Below are positions 25,799 through 33,838 of a stretch of DNA of 64,000 nt, piece by piece. Under the pieces are notes generated by a model. It saw only the letters and a list, made by a program, of their open reading frames with translations, was not told the origin of the DNA and ran no database searches. Numbering within the stretch: the first letter of the stretch is position 1; the number at the start of each line of letters is the position of its first letter. This stretch comes from Pseudomonas fluorescens (GTDB lineage: Bacteria; Pseudomonadota; Gammaproteobacteria; Pseudomonadales; Pseudomonadaceae). Made by a program: the position numbers and the translations under genes. The stretch covers positions 149,667 to 213,666 of the forward strand of contig NZ_CABVHU010000013.1 in assembly GCF_902497855.1 (NCBI RefSeq), given 5' to 3'.

Positions 25799-27223
25799 TT
25801 ATGCCTTCAGAGGCACCAGACGCGGAGCGATCATGTTTTCCGGGCGCAGGATGTCGGCGAGCATTTCGTCGTCGAGCAAGCCTTCTTCGCGCACCAGTTC
25901 CAGCACGCCGCGGCCGCTTTCGAGGGCGATACGGGCAATGCGGGTGGCGTTTTCATAGCCGATGTACGGGTTCAGTGCGGTGACCAGGCCGATCGAATGT
26001 TCGACCAGTTCGCGGCAACGCTCTTCGTTGGCGGTGATGCCGACGATGCAGTGCTCGCGCAGCATGTCCATGGCGCGTTGCAGCAGACGGATCGAGTCGA
26101 AGATCTTGAACGCGATCAGCGGCTCCATCACGTTCAGTTGCAGTTGGCCGCCTTCAGCCGCGATGGTCAGCGCCAGGTCGTTGCCGATGATCTGGAACGC
26201 TACCTGGTTGACCGCTTCCGGGATAACCGGATTGACCTTGCCGGGCATGATCGAGCTGCCTGGCTGACGTGCCGGCAGGTTGATCTCATTGATGCCGGTG
26301 CGCGGGCCGCTGGACAGCAGGCGCAGGTCGTTGCAGATCTTCGACAGCTTGACCGCGGTGCGCTTGAGCATGCCGGAGAACAGCACGAAGGCGCCCATGT
26401 CGGAGGTGGCTTCGATCAGGTCGGCCGCCGGCACCAGCGGATGACCACTGATGGTCGCCAGGCGCTGAACGGCCAGGAGCTGGTAACGCGGGTCGGCGTT
26501 GATGCCGGTACCGATCGCGGTGCCGCCCAGGTTCACTTCGGTCAGCAGTTCCGGTGCCAGCGTCTTCAGACGCGCCAGGTCTTCGCTCAACGTGGTGGCG
26601 AAGGCGCGGAATTCCTGACCCAGGGTCATCGGCACGGCGTCTTGCAGCTGGGTACGGCCCATCTTCAGAACGTGGCTGAATTCCTGGCCCTTGGCGGCGA
26701 AGGCCTGGATCAGGCTGTCGAGGCTGGCCAGCAGCGCGTCGTGGCCCAGCAGCAGGCCCAGGCGGATGGCCGTCGGGTAGGCGTCGTTGGTCGACTGCGC
26801 CATGTTCACGTCGTTGTTCGGGTGCAGGTACTGGTATTCGCCTTTCTGGTGACCCATGGCCTCCAGTGCGATGTTGGCGATCACTTCGTTGGCATTCATG
26901 TTGGTCGAAGTGCCAGCGCCGCCTTGAATCATGTCCACCACGAACTCTTCGTGGAAGTCGCCGCGGATCAAACGGGCACAGGCTTCGCTGATGGCAGCGT
27001 GCTTGGCTTCGCTCAGGTGACCCAGCTCGCGGTTGGCGTCAGCGGCGGCCTGTTTGACCATTGCCAGGCCGACAACCAGCTTCGGGTAATGCGAAATCGG
27101 AACGCCGGAGAGACGGAAGTTGTTCACCGCTCGCAGGGTCTGGATGCCGTAGTACGCTTGAGCAGGTACTTCGAGTACGCCAAGCAGGTCTTTTTCTGTG
27201 CGGAAAGATGCAGCGGAGGACAT
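25799..27223 (-). CDS. aspA: Aspartate ammonia-lyase
   Basis: The 474-residue fumarase/aspartase superfamily enzyme deaminates aspartate to fumarate and ammonia. It starts MSSAASFRTEKDLLGVLEVPAQAYYGIQT and carries the superfamily signature GSSIMPGKVNPVIPE, plus NEVIANIALE and the SS-loop context. ATG 27223 aligns with the usual family N-terminus; ATG 27235 is an alternative. It is divergent from a LysR-type gene, with a LysR-like inverted repeat between them, and ends at a strong terminator. Confidence 0.95.
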   Translation of the reverse strand: MSSAASFRTEKDLLGVLEVPAQAYYGIQTLRAVNNFRLSGVPISHYPKLVVGLAMVKQAAADANRELGHLSEAKHAAISEACARLIRGDFHEEFVVDMIQGGAGTSTNMNANEVIANIALEAMGHQKGEYQYLHPNNDVNMAQSTNDAYPTAIRLGLLLGHDALLASLDSLIQAFAAKGQEFSHVLKMGRTQLQDAVPMTLGQEFRAFATTLSEDLARLKTLAPELLTEVNLGGTAIGTGINADPRYQLLAVQRLATISGHPLVPAADLIEATSDMGAFVLFSGMLKRTAVKLSKICNDLRLLSSGPRTGINEINLPARQPGSSIMPGKVNPVIPEAVNQVAFQIIGNDLALTIAAEGGQLQLNVMEPLIAFKIFDSIRLLQRAMDMLREHCIVGITANEERCRELVEHSIGLVTALNPYIGYENATRIARIALESGRGVLELVREEGLLDDEMLADILRPENMIAPRLVPLKA

Positions 27224-27319
27224 GATAGAAATCATCTCGATAAGGACCCGGTCTGTGCCGGAACACTGCAAATGCTAGGCTTGTGAACAATTTTGGGCCA
27301 ATGCTGTTAAACACTGGCC

Positions 27320-27336
27320 TATGCATATTCGGCATA
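27320..27336. promoter_or_regulatory. Inverted repeat in aspA-LysR intergenic region
   Basis: TATGC-ATATTCG-GCATA is a perfect interrupted palindrome of LysR-box spacing (T-N11-A type) between divergent aspA and the LysR gene. It is a candidate regulator site. Confidence 0.5.
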
Positions 27337-27403
27337 ATGCCGGTGTGACGCCGTGTGTGCGGCGAGCGTGTGATCTATTTTGGTGCGTGTCCGGGAGGGC
27401 GTG

Positions 27404-28315
27404 ATGAATCTGGAAAGTAAATGGCTGGAGGACTTCAGTGCCCTGGCCGCCACCCGCAGCTTCTCCCAGGCTGCCGAACGCCGCTTCGTGACCCAGCCGG
27501 CTTTCAGTCGGCGAATCCGCAGCCTGGAAGCCGCGCTGGGATTGACATTGGTCAACCGCTCGCGCACGCCGGTCGAGCTGACAGCGGCGGGGCAATTATT
27601 TCTGGTGACCGCGCGGACGGTGGTCGAACAGCTCGGCGAAGTGCTACGCCACTTGCATCATCTGGAAGGCGGACAGGGCGAGGTGATGCAGGTTGCGGCC
27701 GCTCACTCCCTGGCGCTGGGGTTCTTCCCGCGCTGGATCGCGCAATTGCGTAATGAAGGCCTGAACATCGCGACGCGGCTGGTGGCGACCAACGTTGGCG
27801 ATGCGGTGCACGCCCTGCGTGAAGGAGGCTGCGACCTGATGTTGGCGTTCTACGATCCGGACGCCGCAATGCAGATGGATCCGGAAATTTTCCCGTCGCT
27901 GCATTTGGGTAATACCGAAATGTTGCCGGTTTGCGCGGCCGATGCCGAGGGTAAACCGCTGTTTGATCTGGAAGGCGAAGGCAGTGTGCCGCTGCTCGCC
28001 TACAGCGCCGGTGCCTTTCTGGGGCGTTCGGTGAATTTGCTGCTGCGTCAGCGTGCGTTGCGCTTCACCACCATCTACGAGACGGCCATGGCCGATAGCC
28101 TGAAAAGCATGGCACTGGAGGGGCTGGGCATCGCCTGGGTGCCACAGCTCAGCGTGCGCGCCGAACTGGCGCGCGGTGAGCTGGTGGTCTGTGGCGGCCC
28201 GCAGTGGCATGTGCCGCTGGAGATTCGTTTGTATCGTTGCGCGCTGGTGCGCAAGGCGAATGTGCGGTTGTTGTGGCGCAAACTGGAAGGCGGGGCGGCG
28301 AGTGCGGCTTCGTGA
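27404..28315 (+). CDS. LysR-family transcriptional regulator
   Basis: The 303-residue protein has an N-terminal HTH (MNLESKWLEDFSALAATRSFSQAAERRFVTQPAFSRRIRSLE region, residues 1-60) and a substrate-binding domain. ATG 27404 follows GGGAGGGCGTG; the frame is open to 27380 but that start lacks family-like sequence. Its divergence from aspA suggests control of aspartate or asparagine use, which is inferred. The effector is unknown. Confidence 0.88.
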   Translation: MNLESKWLEDFSALAATRSFSQAAERRFVTQPAFSRRIRSLEAALGLTLVNRSRTPVELTAAGQLFLVTARTVVEQLGEVLRHLHHLEGGQGEVMQVAAAHSLALGFFPRWIAQLRNEGLNIATRLVATNVGDAVHALREGGCDLMLAFYDPDAAMQMDPEIFPSLHLGNTEMLPVCAADAEGKPLFDLEGEGSVPLLAYSAGAFLGRSVNLLLRQRALRFTTIYETAMADSLKSMALEGLGIAWVPQLSVRAELARGELVVCGGPQWHVPLEIRLYRCALVRKANVRLLWRKLEGGAASAAS

Positions 28316-28350
28316 GGCTTTTCGGTTAATTTCGCAAAGCAGCCCTGAAC

Positions 28351-28941
28351 TTATGGAAACTGATTGAGATAGTCGCGAATGTGTTGCCTGTTCTTGTCGC
28401 TGAAGCGGTAAACGTTTCCACGCGCATGAGATAATTCATCCGCGAGCATGATTGTGTCGCGCCACCAGCCGTCATAGATCACTTCACCGTCTTCGTGGGT
28501 CGCTCCGAGCATGTGACCTATTTCATGTGCCGGGGCGCGATAAGAGCTGATCGACGCAATTGCGTAATGGCCTTTTATTGAGGCTATGCCGCCTAACCCG
28601 CCGAGAAGTCCGCCTAACTTTTCATTGATGTTGTCTCGCGTCAGCAAGAGAATTTTGGTGAGTTTCGCTTCATCACGATCCCTGGATAAAATACCCGAAT
28701 ACCAGTCGTGGATCAGGTCCCTCCAGCCGACCAGGGCGGCGGAGCCATCCTCGTTCTTGTAGTTGTAGCCTGCCAGTTTCGGCGCTTCATCCTGGCGGTA
28801 CATTACAATCTTGACTTCACGCTCCGAAATGAATTCGAGTTCGGTTTTCAGCCAGGCAAAATAATCGGCATATAACTTGTCTTTTTGATAGTCCTGAAGA
28901 TCACTGTGAATAACAACCGGTAGGGTGATATGTTTTTTCAT
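28351..28941 (-). CDS. Metzincin-like zinc metalloprotease without signal peptide
   Basis: The 196-residue protein is predicted as a zinc endopeptidase by HEIGHMLGATH (residues about 136-146), which fits the metzincin HExxHxxGxxH pattern, followed by a possible Met-turn in WRDTIM. It has no signal peptide or membrane segment: the N-terminus is MKKHITLPVVIHSDLQDYQ. The gene is more AT-rich than its neighbours and stands alone between a LysR gene and purE, suggesting acquisition. I do not recognise a specific family; relation to type VI-associated or self-contained toxin proteases is possible but unsupported. Confidence 0.65.
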   Translation of the reverse strand: MKKHITLPVVIHSDLQDYQKDKLYADYFAWLKTELEFISEREVKIVMYRQDEAPKLAGYNYKNEDGSAALVGWRDLIHDWYSGILSRDRDEAKLTKILLLTRDNINEKLGGLLGGLGGIASIKGHYAIASISSYRAPAHEIGHMLGATHEDGEVIYDGWWRDTIMLADELSHARGNVYRFSDKNRQHIRDYLNQFP

Positions 28942-29265
28942 GTGTGTTGAACTCCCTGTTCAATTAAAACTTTCTGTCGCTCAAAAGTTAAATGTTGTTC
29001 AGACTCTTTACCAGTTAGAAGTTGTTTTAAGTATTTTCGAAAGGGAAGAGAGCGGGGTTAATGGCTATGAAGATAGCGAAATTTACCAAACTAAAAAATC
29101 CAACTCTTCCCGGCATATCGGCATGCAAAATGGCTGACTTCATAGTCAAGAAATGGGTGTTTTCCGACCGCATGACAGATGGTCGCAGCGGGGGCTGTTT
29201 ATCTGCCTCATTACGGTATACTGCGCGGCCTTCGGCCGGTTCGCCCGGCCTTAATTCGTACACTC
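28942..29265. other. AT-rich intergenic region upstream of purE
   Basis: This gap contains no convincing gene. A likely sigma-70 -10 element (TATACT) lies at 29217-29222. A 94-codon open frame from 29061 runs into purE through the terminator hairpin and is not accepted as a gene. GC-rich palindromes (GGCCTTCGGCC and CCGG/CCCGG around 29227-29250) lie in the presumed 5' leader. Confidence 0.5.
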
Positions 29266-29303
29266 AAGCCACGCCGGATCTCCCGCGTGGCTTGTTGTTT
29301 TTT
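29266..29303 (+). terminator. Terminator-like hairpin in the purEK leader (possible attenuator)
   Basis: AAGCCACGC (29266-29274) pairs perfectly with GCGTGGCTT (29285-29293) and is followed by GTTGTTTTTT. It lies only 38 bp before the purE ATG and downstream of the likely promoter, with no upstream gene to terminate. It therefore looks like conditional termination or the end of a short leader RNA. Confidence 0.7.
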
Positions 29304-29341
29304 GACGCGCCTGCGGGCGCCCAGAGAGAAGAGGCACGACG

Positions 29342-29833
29342 ATGAGCGCACTGGTTGGCGTGATCATGGGCTCCAAGTCCGATTGGTCCACCCTTAGCCA
29401 CACCGCCGATATGCTGGAAAAGCTCGGCATTCCCTACGAGGTGAAAGTGGTCTCTGCCCACCGCACCCCGGACCTGCTGTTCCAGTATGCCGAAGAGGCC
29501 GAGGCGCGGGGCATCGAGGTGATTATCGCCGGTGCCGGTGGCGCGGCGCACTTGCCAGGCATGTGTGCGGCCAAGACCCACCTGCCGGTGCTGGGCGTGC
29601 CGGTGCAGTCGTCGATGCTGTCGGGCGTCGATTCGCTGCTGTCTATCGTGCAGATGCCGGCGGGCATTCCGGTCGCGACCCTGGCCATCGGCAAGGCCGG
29701 CGCGATCAACGCTGCCCTGCTTTCGGCGAGCATCCTGGGCGCCAAGCATCCGCAGTTCCACGCGGTGCTGAAAACTTTCCGTGCTGAGCAGACAGACAGC
29801 GTCCTGGAAAATCCAGACCCACGCATCGCCTGA
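29342..29833 (+). CDS. purE: N5-carboxyaminoimidazole ribonucleotide mutase
   Basis: The 163-residue class I PurE converts N5-CAIR to CAIR in purine synthesis. It carries MGSKSDWSTLSHTADMLEKLGI at the N-terminus, SAHRTPDLLFQYA, and the glycine-rich IIAGAGGAAHLPGM with the catalytic histidine. ATG 29342 follows GAGAAGAGG. purK follows 11 bp after the stop, so the two are an operon. A terminator-like hairpin precedes the gene. Confidence 0.96.
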   Translation: MSALVGVIMGSKSDWSTLSHTADMLEKLGIPYEVKVVSAHRTPDLLFQYAEEAEARGIEVIIAGAGGAAHLPGMCAAKTHLPVLGVPVQSSMLSGVDSLLSIVQMPAGIPVATLAIGKAGAINAALLSASILGAKHPQFHAVLKTFRAEQTDSVLENPDPRIA

Positions 29834-29844
29834 GGTTGTTGACG

Positions 29845-30927
29845 ATGAAGATCGGTGTAATCGGTGGCGGCCAGTTGGGTCGCATGTTGGCGCTGGCGGG
29901 TACCCCGCTGGGCATGAACTTCGCTTTCCTGGACCCGGCGCCGGATGCCTGCGCAGCTGCGCTGGGCGAACACCTGCGGGCCGATTACGGCGATCAGGAC
30001 CACCTGCGTCAGCTGGCCGATGAAGTCGATCTGGTGACCTTCGAATTTGAAAGCGTCCCGGCCGAGACCGTGGCCTTCCTGTCGCAATTCGTCCCGGTCT
30101 ACCCGAGCGCCGAAGCCCTGCGCATCGCTCGCGATCGCTGGTTCGAGAAGAGCATGTTCAAGGACCTGGGCATTCCAACCCCGGCGTTCGCCGACATCCA
30201 ATCCCAAGCCGACCTGGACGCCGCCGTGGCGGCCATCGGTCTGCCGGCGGTGCTGAAAACCCGCACCCTGGGTTACGACGGCAAGGGCCAGAAAGTCCTG
30301 CGTAAACCTGACCATGTGGTCGGCACTTTCGCGGAGCTGGGCAGCGTGGCCTGCCTGCTGGAAGGTTTCGTGCCGTTCACCGGTGAAGTCTCGCTGATTG
30401 CCGTGCGTGCTCGCGATGGCGAAACCCGGTTCTATCCGCTGGTGCACAACACCCACGACAGCGGGATTCTCAAGCTGTCCGTGGCCAGCACCGATCACCC
30501 GTTGCAAGCCCTGGCTGAAGACTACTCCAGCCGAGTGCTCAAGCAACTGAATTACGTCGGCGTGATGGCGTTCGAGTTCTTCGAAGTCGACGGTGGCCTC
30601 AAGGCCAACGAAATCGCCCCGCGTGTGCACAACTCCGGGCACTGGACCACCGAAGGCGCCGAGTGCAGCCAGTTCGAAAACCACCTGCGGGCCGTTGCCG
30701 GTCTGCCGCTGGGGTCGACGGCCAAGGTCGGCGAGAGCGCGATGCTCAACTTCATCGGCAAAGTACCGGACATCGAGAAAGTAATGGCCATCGCCGATTG
30801 CCATCTGCATCACTATGGCAAGGCGTTCAAGGTCGGTCGCAAGGTCGGCCACGCGAACCTGCGTTGCGCGGACCGCGAGACCCTGGCTGCGCAGATCCTC
30901 AAGGTCGAAGCGCTCATCGCCGAATAG
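29845..30927 (+). CDS. purK: N5-carboxyaminoimidazole ribonucleotide synthase
   Basis: The 360-residue ATP-grasp enzyme makes N5-CAIR from AIR, bicarbonate and ATP, the step before PurE. Visible are MKIGVIGGGQLGRMLALAG (dinucleotide-like loop), KTRTLGYDGKGQKVL (ATP loop), EGFVPFTGEVSLIAVR, and NEIAPRVHNSGHWTTEG. ATG 29845 gives the standard N-terminus; the frame is open 9 bp further. Confidence 0.96.
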   Translation: MKIGVIGGGQLGRMLALAGTPLGMNFAFLDPAPDACAAALGEHLRADYGDQDHLRQLADEVDLVTFEFESVPAETVAFLSQFVPVYPSAEALRIARDRWFEKSMFKDLGIPTPAFADIQSQADLDAAVAAIGLPAVLKTRTLGYDGKGQKVLRKPDHVVGTFAELGSVACLLEGFVPFTGEVSLIAVRARDGETRFYPLVHNTHDSGILKLSVASTDHPLQALAEDYSSRVLKQLNYVGVMAFEFFEVDGGLKANEIAPRVHNSGHWTTEGAECSQFENHLRAVAGLPLGSTAKVGESAMLNFIGKVPDIEKVMAIADCHLHHYGKAFKVGRKVGHANLRCADRETLAAQILKVEALIAE

Positions 30928-31010
30928 TTTCGTGTGGCGTCGGCGGAACCATCCAGGGGCCGCCGTTCTCTCATGGCAGGATGCCAAAGTCTGACTAGGC
31001 TTTCGCTAGG

Positions 31011-31049
31011 TGTCCTGTCCCACCAATACTGTTGGTGAGACAGGACACA
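31011..31049. repeat. Long hairpin between purK and the GlsB-like gene
   Basis: GTGTCCTGTC/GACAGGACAC flank an inner stem CACCAA/TTGGTG, forming a nearly perfect 39-nt hairpin. There is no T tract, so it is not a classic terminator. It lies 26 bp before the next ATG and may stabilise the purK transcript end. Confidence 0.6.
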
Positions 31050-31074
31050 GCCAATTCAATCAGAGGGAAATGCC

Positions 31075-31320
31075 ATGGGAATTATCGGAACCATCTTTAT
31101 CGGCTTGATTGTCGGCCTGCTGGCGCGGTTCCTGAAACCGGGCGATGACAGCATGGGCTGGATCATGACCATCCTGCTCGGTATCGGCGGTTCGCTGGCG
31201 GCCACTTACGGCGGCCAGGCCCTGGGCTTCTATCAGGCCGGCGAAGGCGCAGGCTTCCTTGGCGCGCTGGTGGGTGCCGTGATATTGCTGGTGATCTACG
31301 GCATGATCAAAAAGAACTGA
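31075..31320 (+). CDS. GlsB/YeaQ/YmgE-family stress-associated membrane protein
   Basis: The 81-residue protein is almost entirely hydrophobic with three transmembrane segments (IGTIFIGLIVGLLARFL, GWIMTILLGIGGSLAATYGG, GFLGALVGAVILLVIYGMI). This is the transglycosylase-associated/GlsB pattern, with the GDDSMGWIMTILLGI motif. CAGAGGGAA precedes the ATG. The precise role is unknown; relatives respond to envelope or acid stress. Confidence 0.85.
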   Translation: MGIIGTIFIGLIVGLLARFLKPGDDSMGWIMTILLGIGGSLAATYGGQALGFYQAGEGAGFLGALVGAVILLVIYGMIKKN

Positions 31321-31408
31321 TTGAAGCGACAAAGCCCTCTCTGCCAAACGCGCGGGGAGGGCTAGAATGCTCGGCGTTGCACCGTCCACTCCTTTGCCGA
31401 GCACCTTC

Positions 31409-31945
31409 ATGCGCCGTCTTCTGCTGACCTTCCTATTACTGGGTGCGGGCCTTGCCCATGCCGGCGAACTGCCGGAAACCGACTGGCTCGACCTGATGCC
31501 CAAGTCGGACCAGAAAGCCCTCGAGGCCATGCCCGAAATCGACCACGACTCCCCCGAAGCCAATGGCACCTTCACCGAAAAGGGTGGCATGAAGCAGAGC
31601 AAGGGCTTGCCGGCGGTGATGTATTCGACCAAGACCGTACCGTCGATGAACGACAAGAACATCCGCCTCGGCGGTTATCCGGTGCCGCTGGAGTCCGACG
31701 CCAAGGGGCGTAGCACGCTGTTCTTCCTGGTGCCCTATCCGGGCGCCTGCATTCACGTGCCGCCACCGCCGCCTAACCAGTTGGTGCTGGTGCGTTATCC
31801 GAAAGGGTTGAAGCTGGATGATATCTACACGCCGTTGTGGGTGACCGGCACGTTGAAGATCGAGAAGGTCGACAATGACCTGGCTGACGCGGCGTATGCG
31901 CTGGATGCGGCGAAGGTGCGGGTGGTGGAGGAATCAGACTTGTAA
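31409..31945 (+). CDS. Periplasmic DUF3299-family protein
   Basis: The 178-residue product has a signal peptide (MRRLLLTFLLLGAGLAHA) and a DUF3299-type domain with RLGGYPVPLESDAKGRSTLFFLVPYPGACIHVPPPPPNQ, in which the CIHVPPPPPN motif is characteristic. Relatives are often linked to metal or ABC-transport functions, but no role is established here. ATG 31409 is chosen because it starts the signal peptide; the frame is open from 31367. A loose hairpin at 31331-31364 precedes it. Confidence 0.75.
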   Translation: MRRLLLTFLLLGAGLAHAGELPETDWLDLMPKSDQKALEAMPEIDHDSPEANGTFTEKGGMKQSKGLPAVMYSTKTVPSMNDKNIRLGGYPVPLESDAKGRSTLFFLVPYPGACIHVPPPPPNQLVLVRYPKGLKLDDIYTPLWVTGTLKIEKVDNDLADAAYALDAAKVRVVEESDL

Positions 31946-31975
31946 CGGCCATTCAGGCCAGGCACAAACCAAAAA

Positions 31976-32066
31976 TGTGGGAGCGGGCTTGCTCGCGAAA
32001 GCGGTGTAACAGTCAACGATGATGTTGAATGTTATGGCCTCTTCGCGAGCAAGCCCGCTCCCACAT
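31976..32066. repeat. Inverted REP pair
   Basis: TGTGGGAGCGGGCTTGCTCG at 31976 and its inverse ending near 32066 flank a 30-bp spacer. They sit between the convergent DUF3299 and mutarotase genes. Confidence 0.88.
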
Positions 32067-32081
32067 TTTTGTTTTGCGGTG

Positions 32082-32981
32082 TTACAGCGATTTGCTGGCG
32101 ATGCTCACGCCAAGCGTATGACTCGCACCCGGCGCCAACGTCACCACATCATCCATCACATTCGCCGTTTCAATGCACAGCATGCGCTGCCAGCCATCGT
32201 CGGCCATGTCGCTGAACGCCGCGGCGCGATCGATCCACGGGTTCCAGATCACCGCCGAACGCGAACCGCTGCTGGTCAGCTCGATGCGTCGTTCCCAGGC
32301 TGGATCGACAATGCTCAGCTTCGCTGGAGTATTCAGATAGATGCGATCGGTCTCGCCTGCAAAGTGCAAATCACCGGTCTGACTCACGGTTTTCCAGTCG
32401 TCCAGCGTCTCGATGTAACTCAAGCCATCCAGGCCTTCGACATGCACGTTGCGTACATCGCTGACCGCGAAATAGCTGTGCAGCGCCTGGCTGATGCTGA
32501 CTTGGCCGAAGCCCTGGTTATGGCTGGTCAAGCTGATGTGCAACTGCTCATCCAGACGAATGCTCAGCTTCAAATCCACCTGATGCGGCCAGCCTGGAAA
32601 ACCGCCTTCGGGGCAGGGCAGGAGAAATTCCACGTTCAGGCTTTCGCCTTCAGCTTCGATGCCCCCCAGTTCCCAGTCCATCGTCCGGACCAGCCCGTGG
32701 GCGGGCGCCGGTTCGCTACTGAAGCGCATCGCCTGGACACTCTGCGGGTTGCGCGAAAGATTACCGAACCACGGCCAGCACACCGGCACGCCGGCGCGGA
32801 TACTCTTGCCGGTCTTGAAGACGGCCTCGTCGTTGAGCCAGATCAGCGGCGGCTCGCCGGCCACCTGGTAACTGAGGATGTGCGCACCTTGCTGGGCCAC
32901 CAGCAATTCGGCCTGCCCGTGGCGGATGCGCCAGCAGTTCAGTTCATCCAGTTTCACGGCTTCAACGTTGGGCGTTGTCAT
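32082..32981 (-). CDS. D-hexose-6-phosphate mutarotase (YeaD-like)
   Basis: The 299-residue aldose-1-epimerase-like protein interconverts anomers of hexose 6-phosphates. It shows the YeaD pattern: QQGAHILSYQ, AGVPVCWPWFGNL (with the catalytic-region PWFG), PAHGLVRTMDWEL, NQGFGQVSISQALHSYFAVSDVRNVHVEGLDG, and VIWNPWIDRAAAFSDM. ATG 32981 is preferred over 33005 (MTTPNVEAVKLDELN matches the family). Monocistronic. Confidence 0.88.
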   Translation of the reverse strand: MTTPNVEAVKLDELNCWRIRHGQAELLVAQQGAHILSYQVAGEPPLIWLNDEAVFKTGKSIRAGVPVCWPWFGNLSRNPQSVQAMRFSSEPAPAHGLVRTMDWELGGIEAEGESLNVEFLLPCPEGGFPGWPHQVDLKLSIRLDEQLHISLTSHNQGFGQVSISQALHSYFAVSDVRNVHVEGLDGLSYIETLDDWKTVSQTGDLHFAGETDRIYLNTPAKLSIVDPAWERRIELTSSGSRSAVIWNPWIDRAAAFSDMADDGWQRMLCIETANVMDDVVTLAPGASHTLGVSIASKSL

Positions 32982-33068
32982 GGAACGGCTCTCGATCAGG
33001 AACAATGTCTGCTATGGACCGCAAAACGGTCGTCGCGTTTAACGGTTCCTGTTTTACCAGGGCCTTGT

Positions 33069-33473
33069 TTAACGAGCTCTGGGCGGAACCGAGCGCGTGC
33101 GGCCGCTGCCATCGATGGCGACGAACACGAATACCGCTTCAGTCACTTTACGCCATTCGCTGGACAACGGATCGTCGCTCCAGACCTCGACCATCATCTG
33201 GATCGAGCTGCGGCCGATTTCCAGCGCCTGGGTGTAGAAGGAGAGCTGGGCGCCCACCGCTACCGGCACCAGAAACGCCATGCGGTCGATCGCAACGGTA
33301 GCGACGCGACCGCCTGCGACCTTGCTGGCCATTGCGGTGCCGGCCAAATCCATCTGCGCCACCAGCCAGCCGCCGAAAATATCGCCAAAGCCGTTGGTTT
33401 CGCGGGGGAGTGCGGTGATTTGCAGGGCCAGGTCGCCTTGCGGGATTGGATCTTCTTGTTCGAGCTCTATCAT
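33069..33473 (-). CDS. Acyl-CoA thioesterase (YciA-type hotdog fold)
   Basis: The 134-residue single hotdog protein hydrolyses acyl-CoA. The motif NGFGDIFGGWLVAQMDLAGTAMA contains the Asn/Asp active-site region and helix, followed by ATVAIDRMAFLVPVAVGAQLSFY and TEAVFVFVAIDGSGR. The start is ATG 33473. Monocistronic and divergent from the MFS transporter. Confidence 0.88.
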   Translation of the reverse strand: MIELEQEDPIPQGDLALQITALPRETNGFGDIFGGWLVAQMDLAGTAMASKVAGGRVATVAIDRMAFLVPVAVGAQLSFYTQALEIGRSSIQMMVEVWSDDPLSSEWRKVTEAVFVFVAIDGSGRTRSVPPRAR

Positions 33474-33838
33474 GCCGGGGGTGCCTCTGACCCGTAACTC
33501 TCATTGGTACTTCAAGGTGAATAGCCGTCTCAGGGAAAAACGATTCAGCCCCGAACATACTACGTTCGTCACGTTTTTCGTAAGGCGCCTAAAGGGAAAC
33601 TCTGCGAAATCGCCTATGAACCCCGGCAGGCGTTTTCGCACAGCAACCCTTGCAAGTTGTCGCAAGATTGCGAGTATATCGATCGGTAGACTCCGAGACG
33701 ACCGTCTGGTTCTCGTTTTGACCGTCAAATACGTACATTCCTGTGCTTTTTCGAACAATTTGCTATCGTGCCGGACCTGCCCAAGCCTCCGCCAGCGTTG
33801 TGGGGGTTGCAGATCCGACTCTAAGAGAAGCCCTTGCC
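33474..33838. other. Intergenic region between thioesterase and MFS transporter
   Basis: The 365-bp gap between divergent genes has no gene, REP element or clear operator that I can identify. It is somewhat AT-richer near 33660-33780 and should contain both promoters. Confidence 0.4.

Noticed and set aside
29061..29345. 94-codon open frame ending at the purE start (ATGA overlap)
   Set aside because: It runs through the terminator-like hairpin and GC-rich palindromes, changes composition halfway and has no recognisable domain. The overlap with purE is probably chance.
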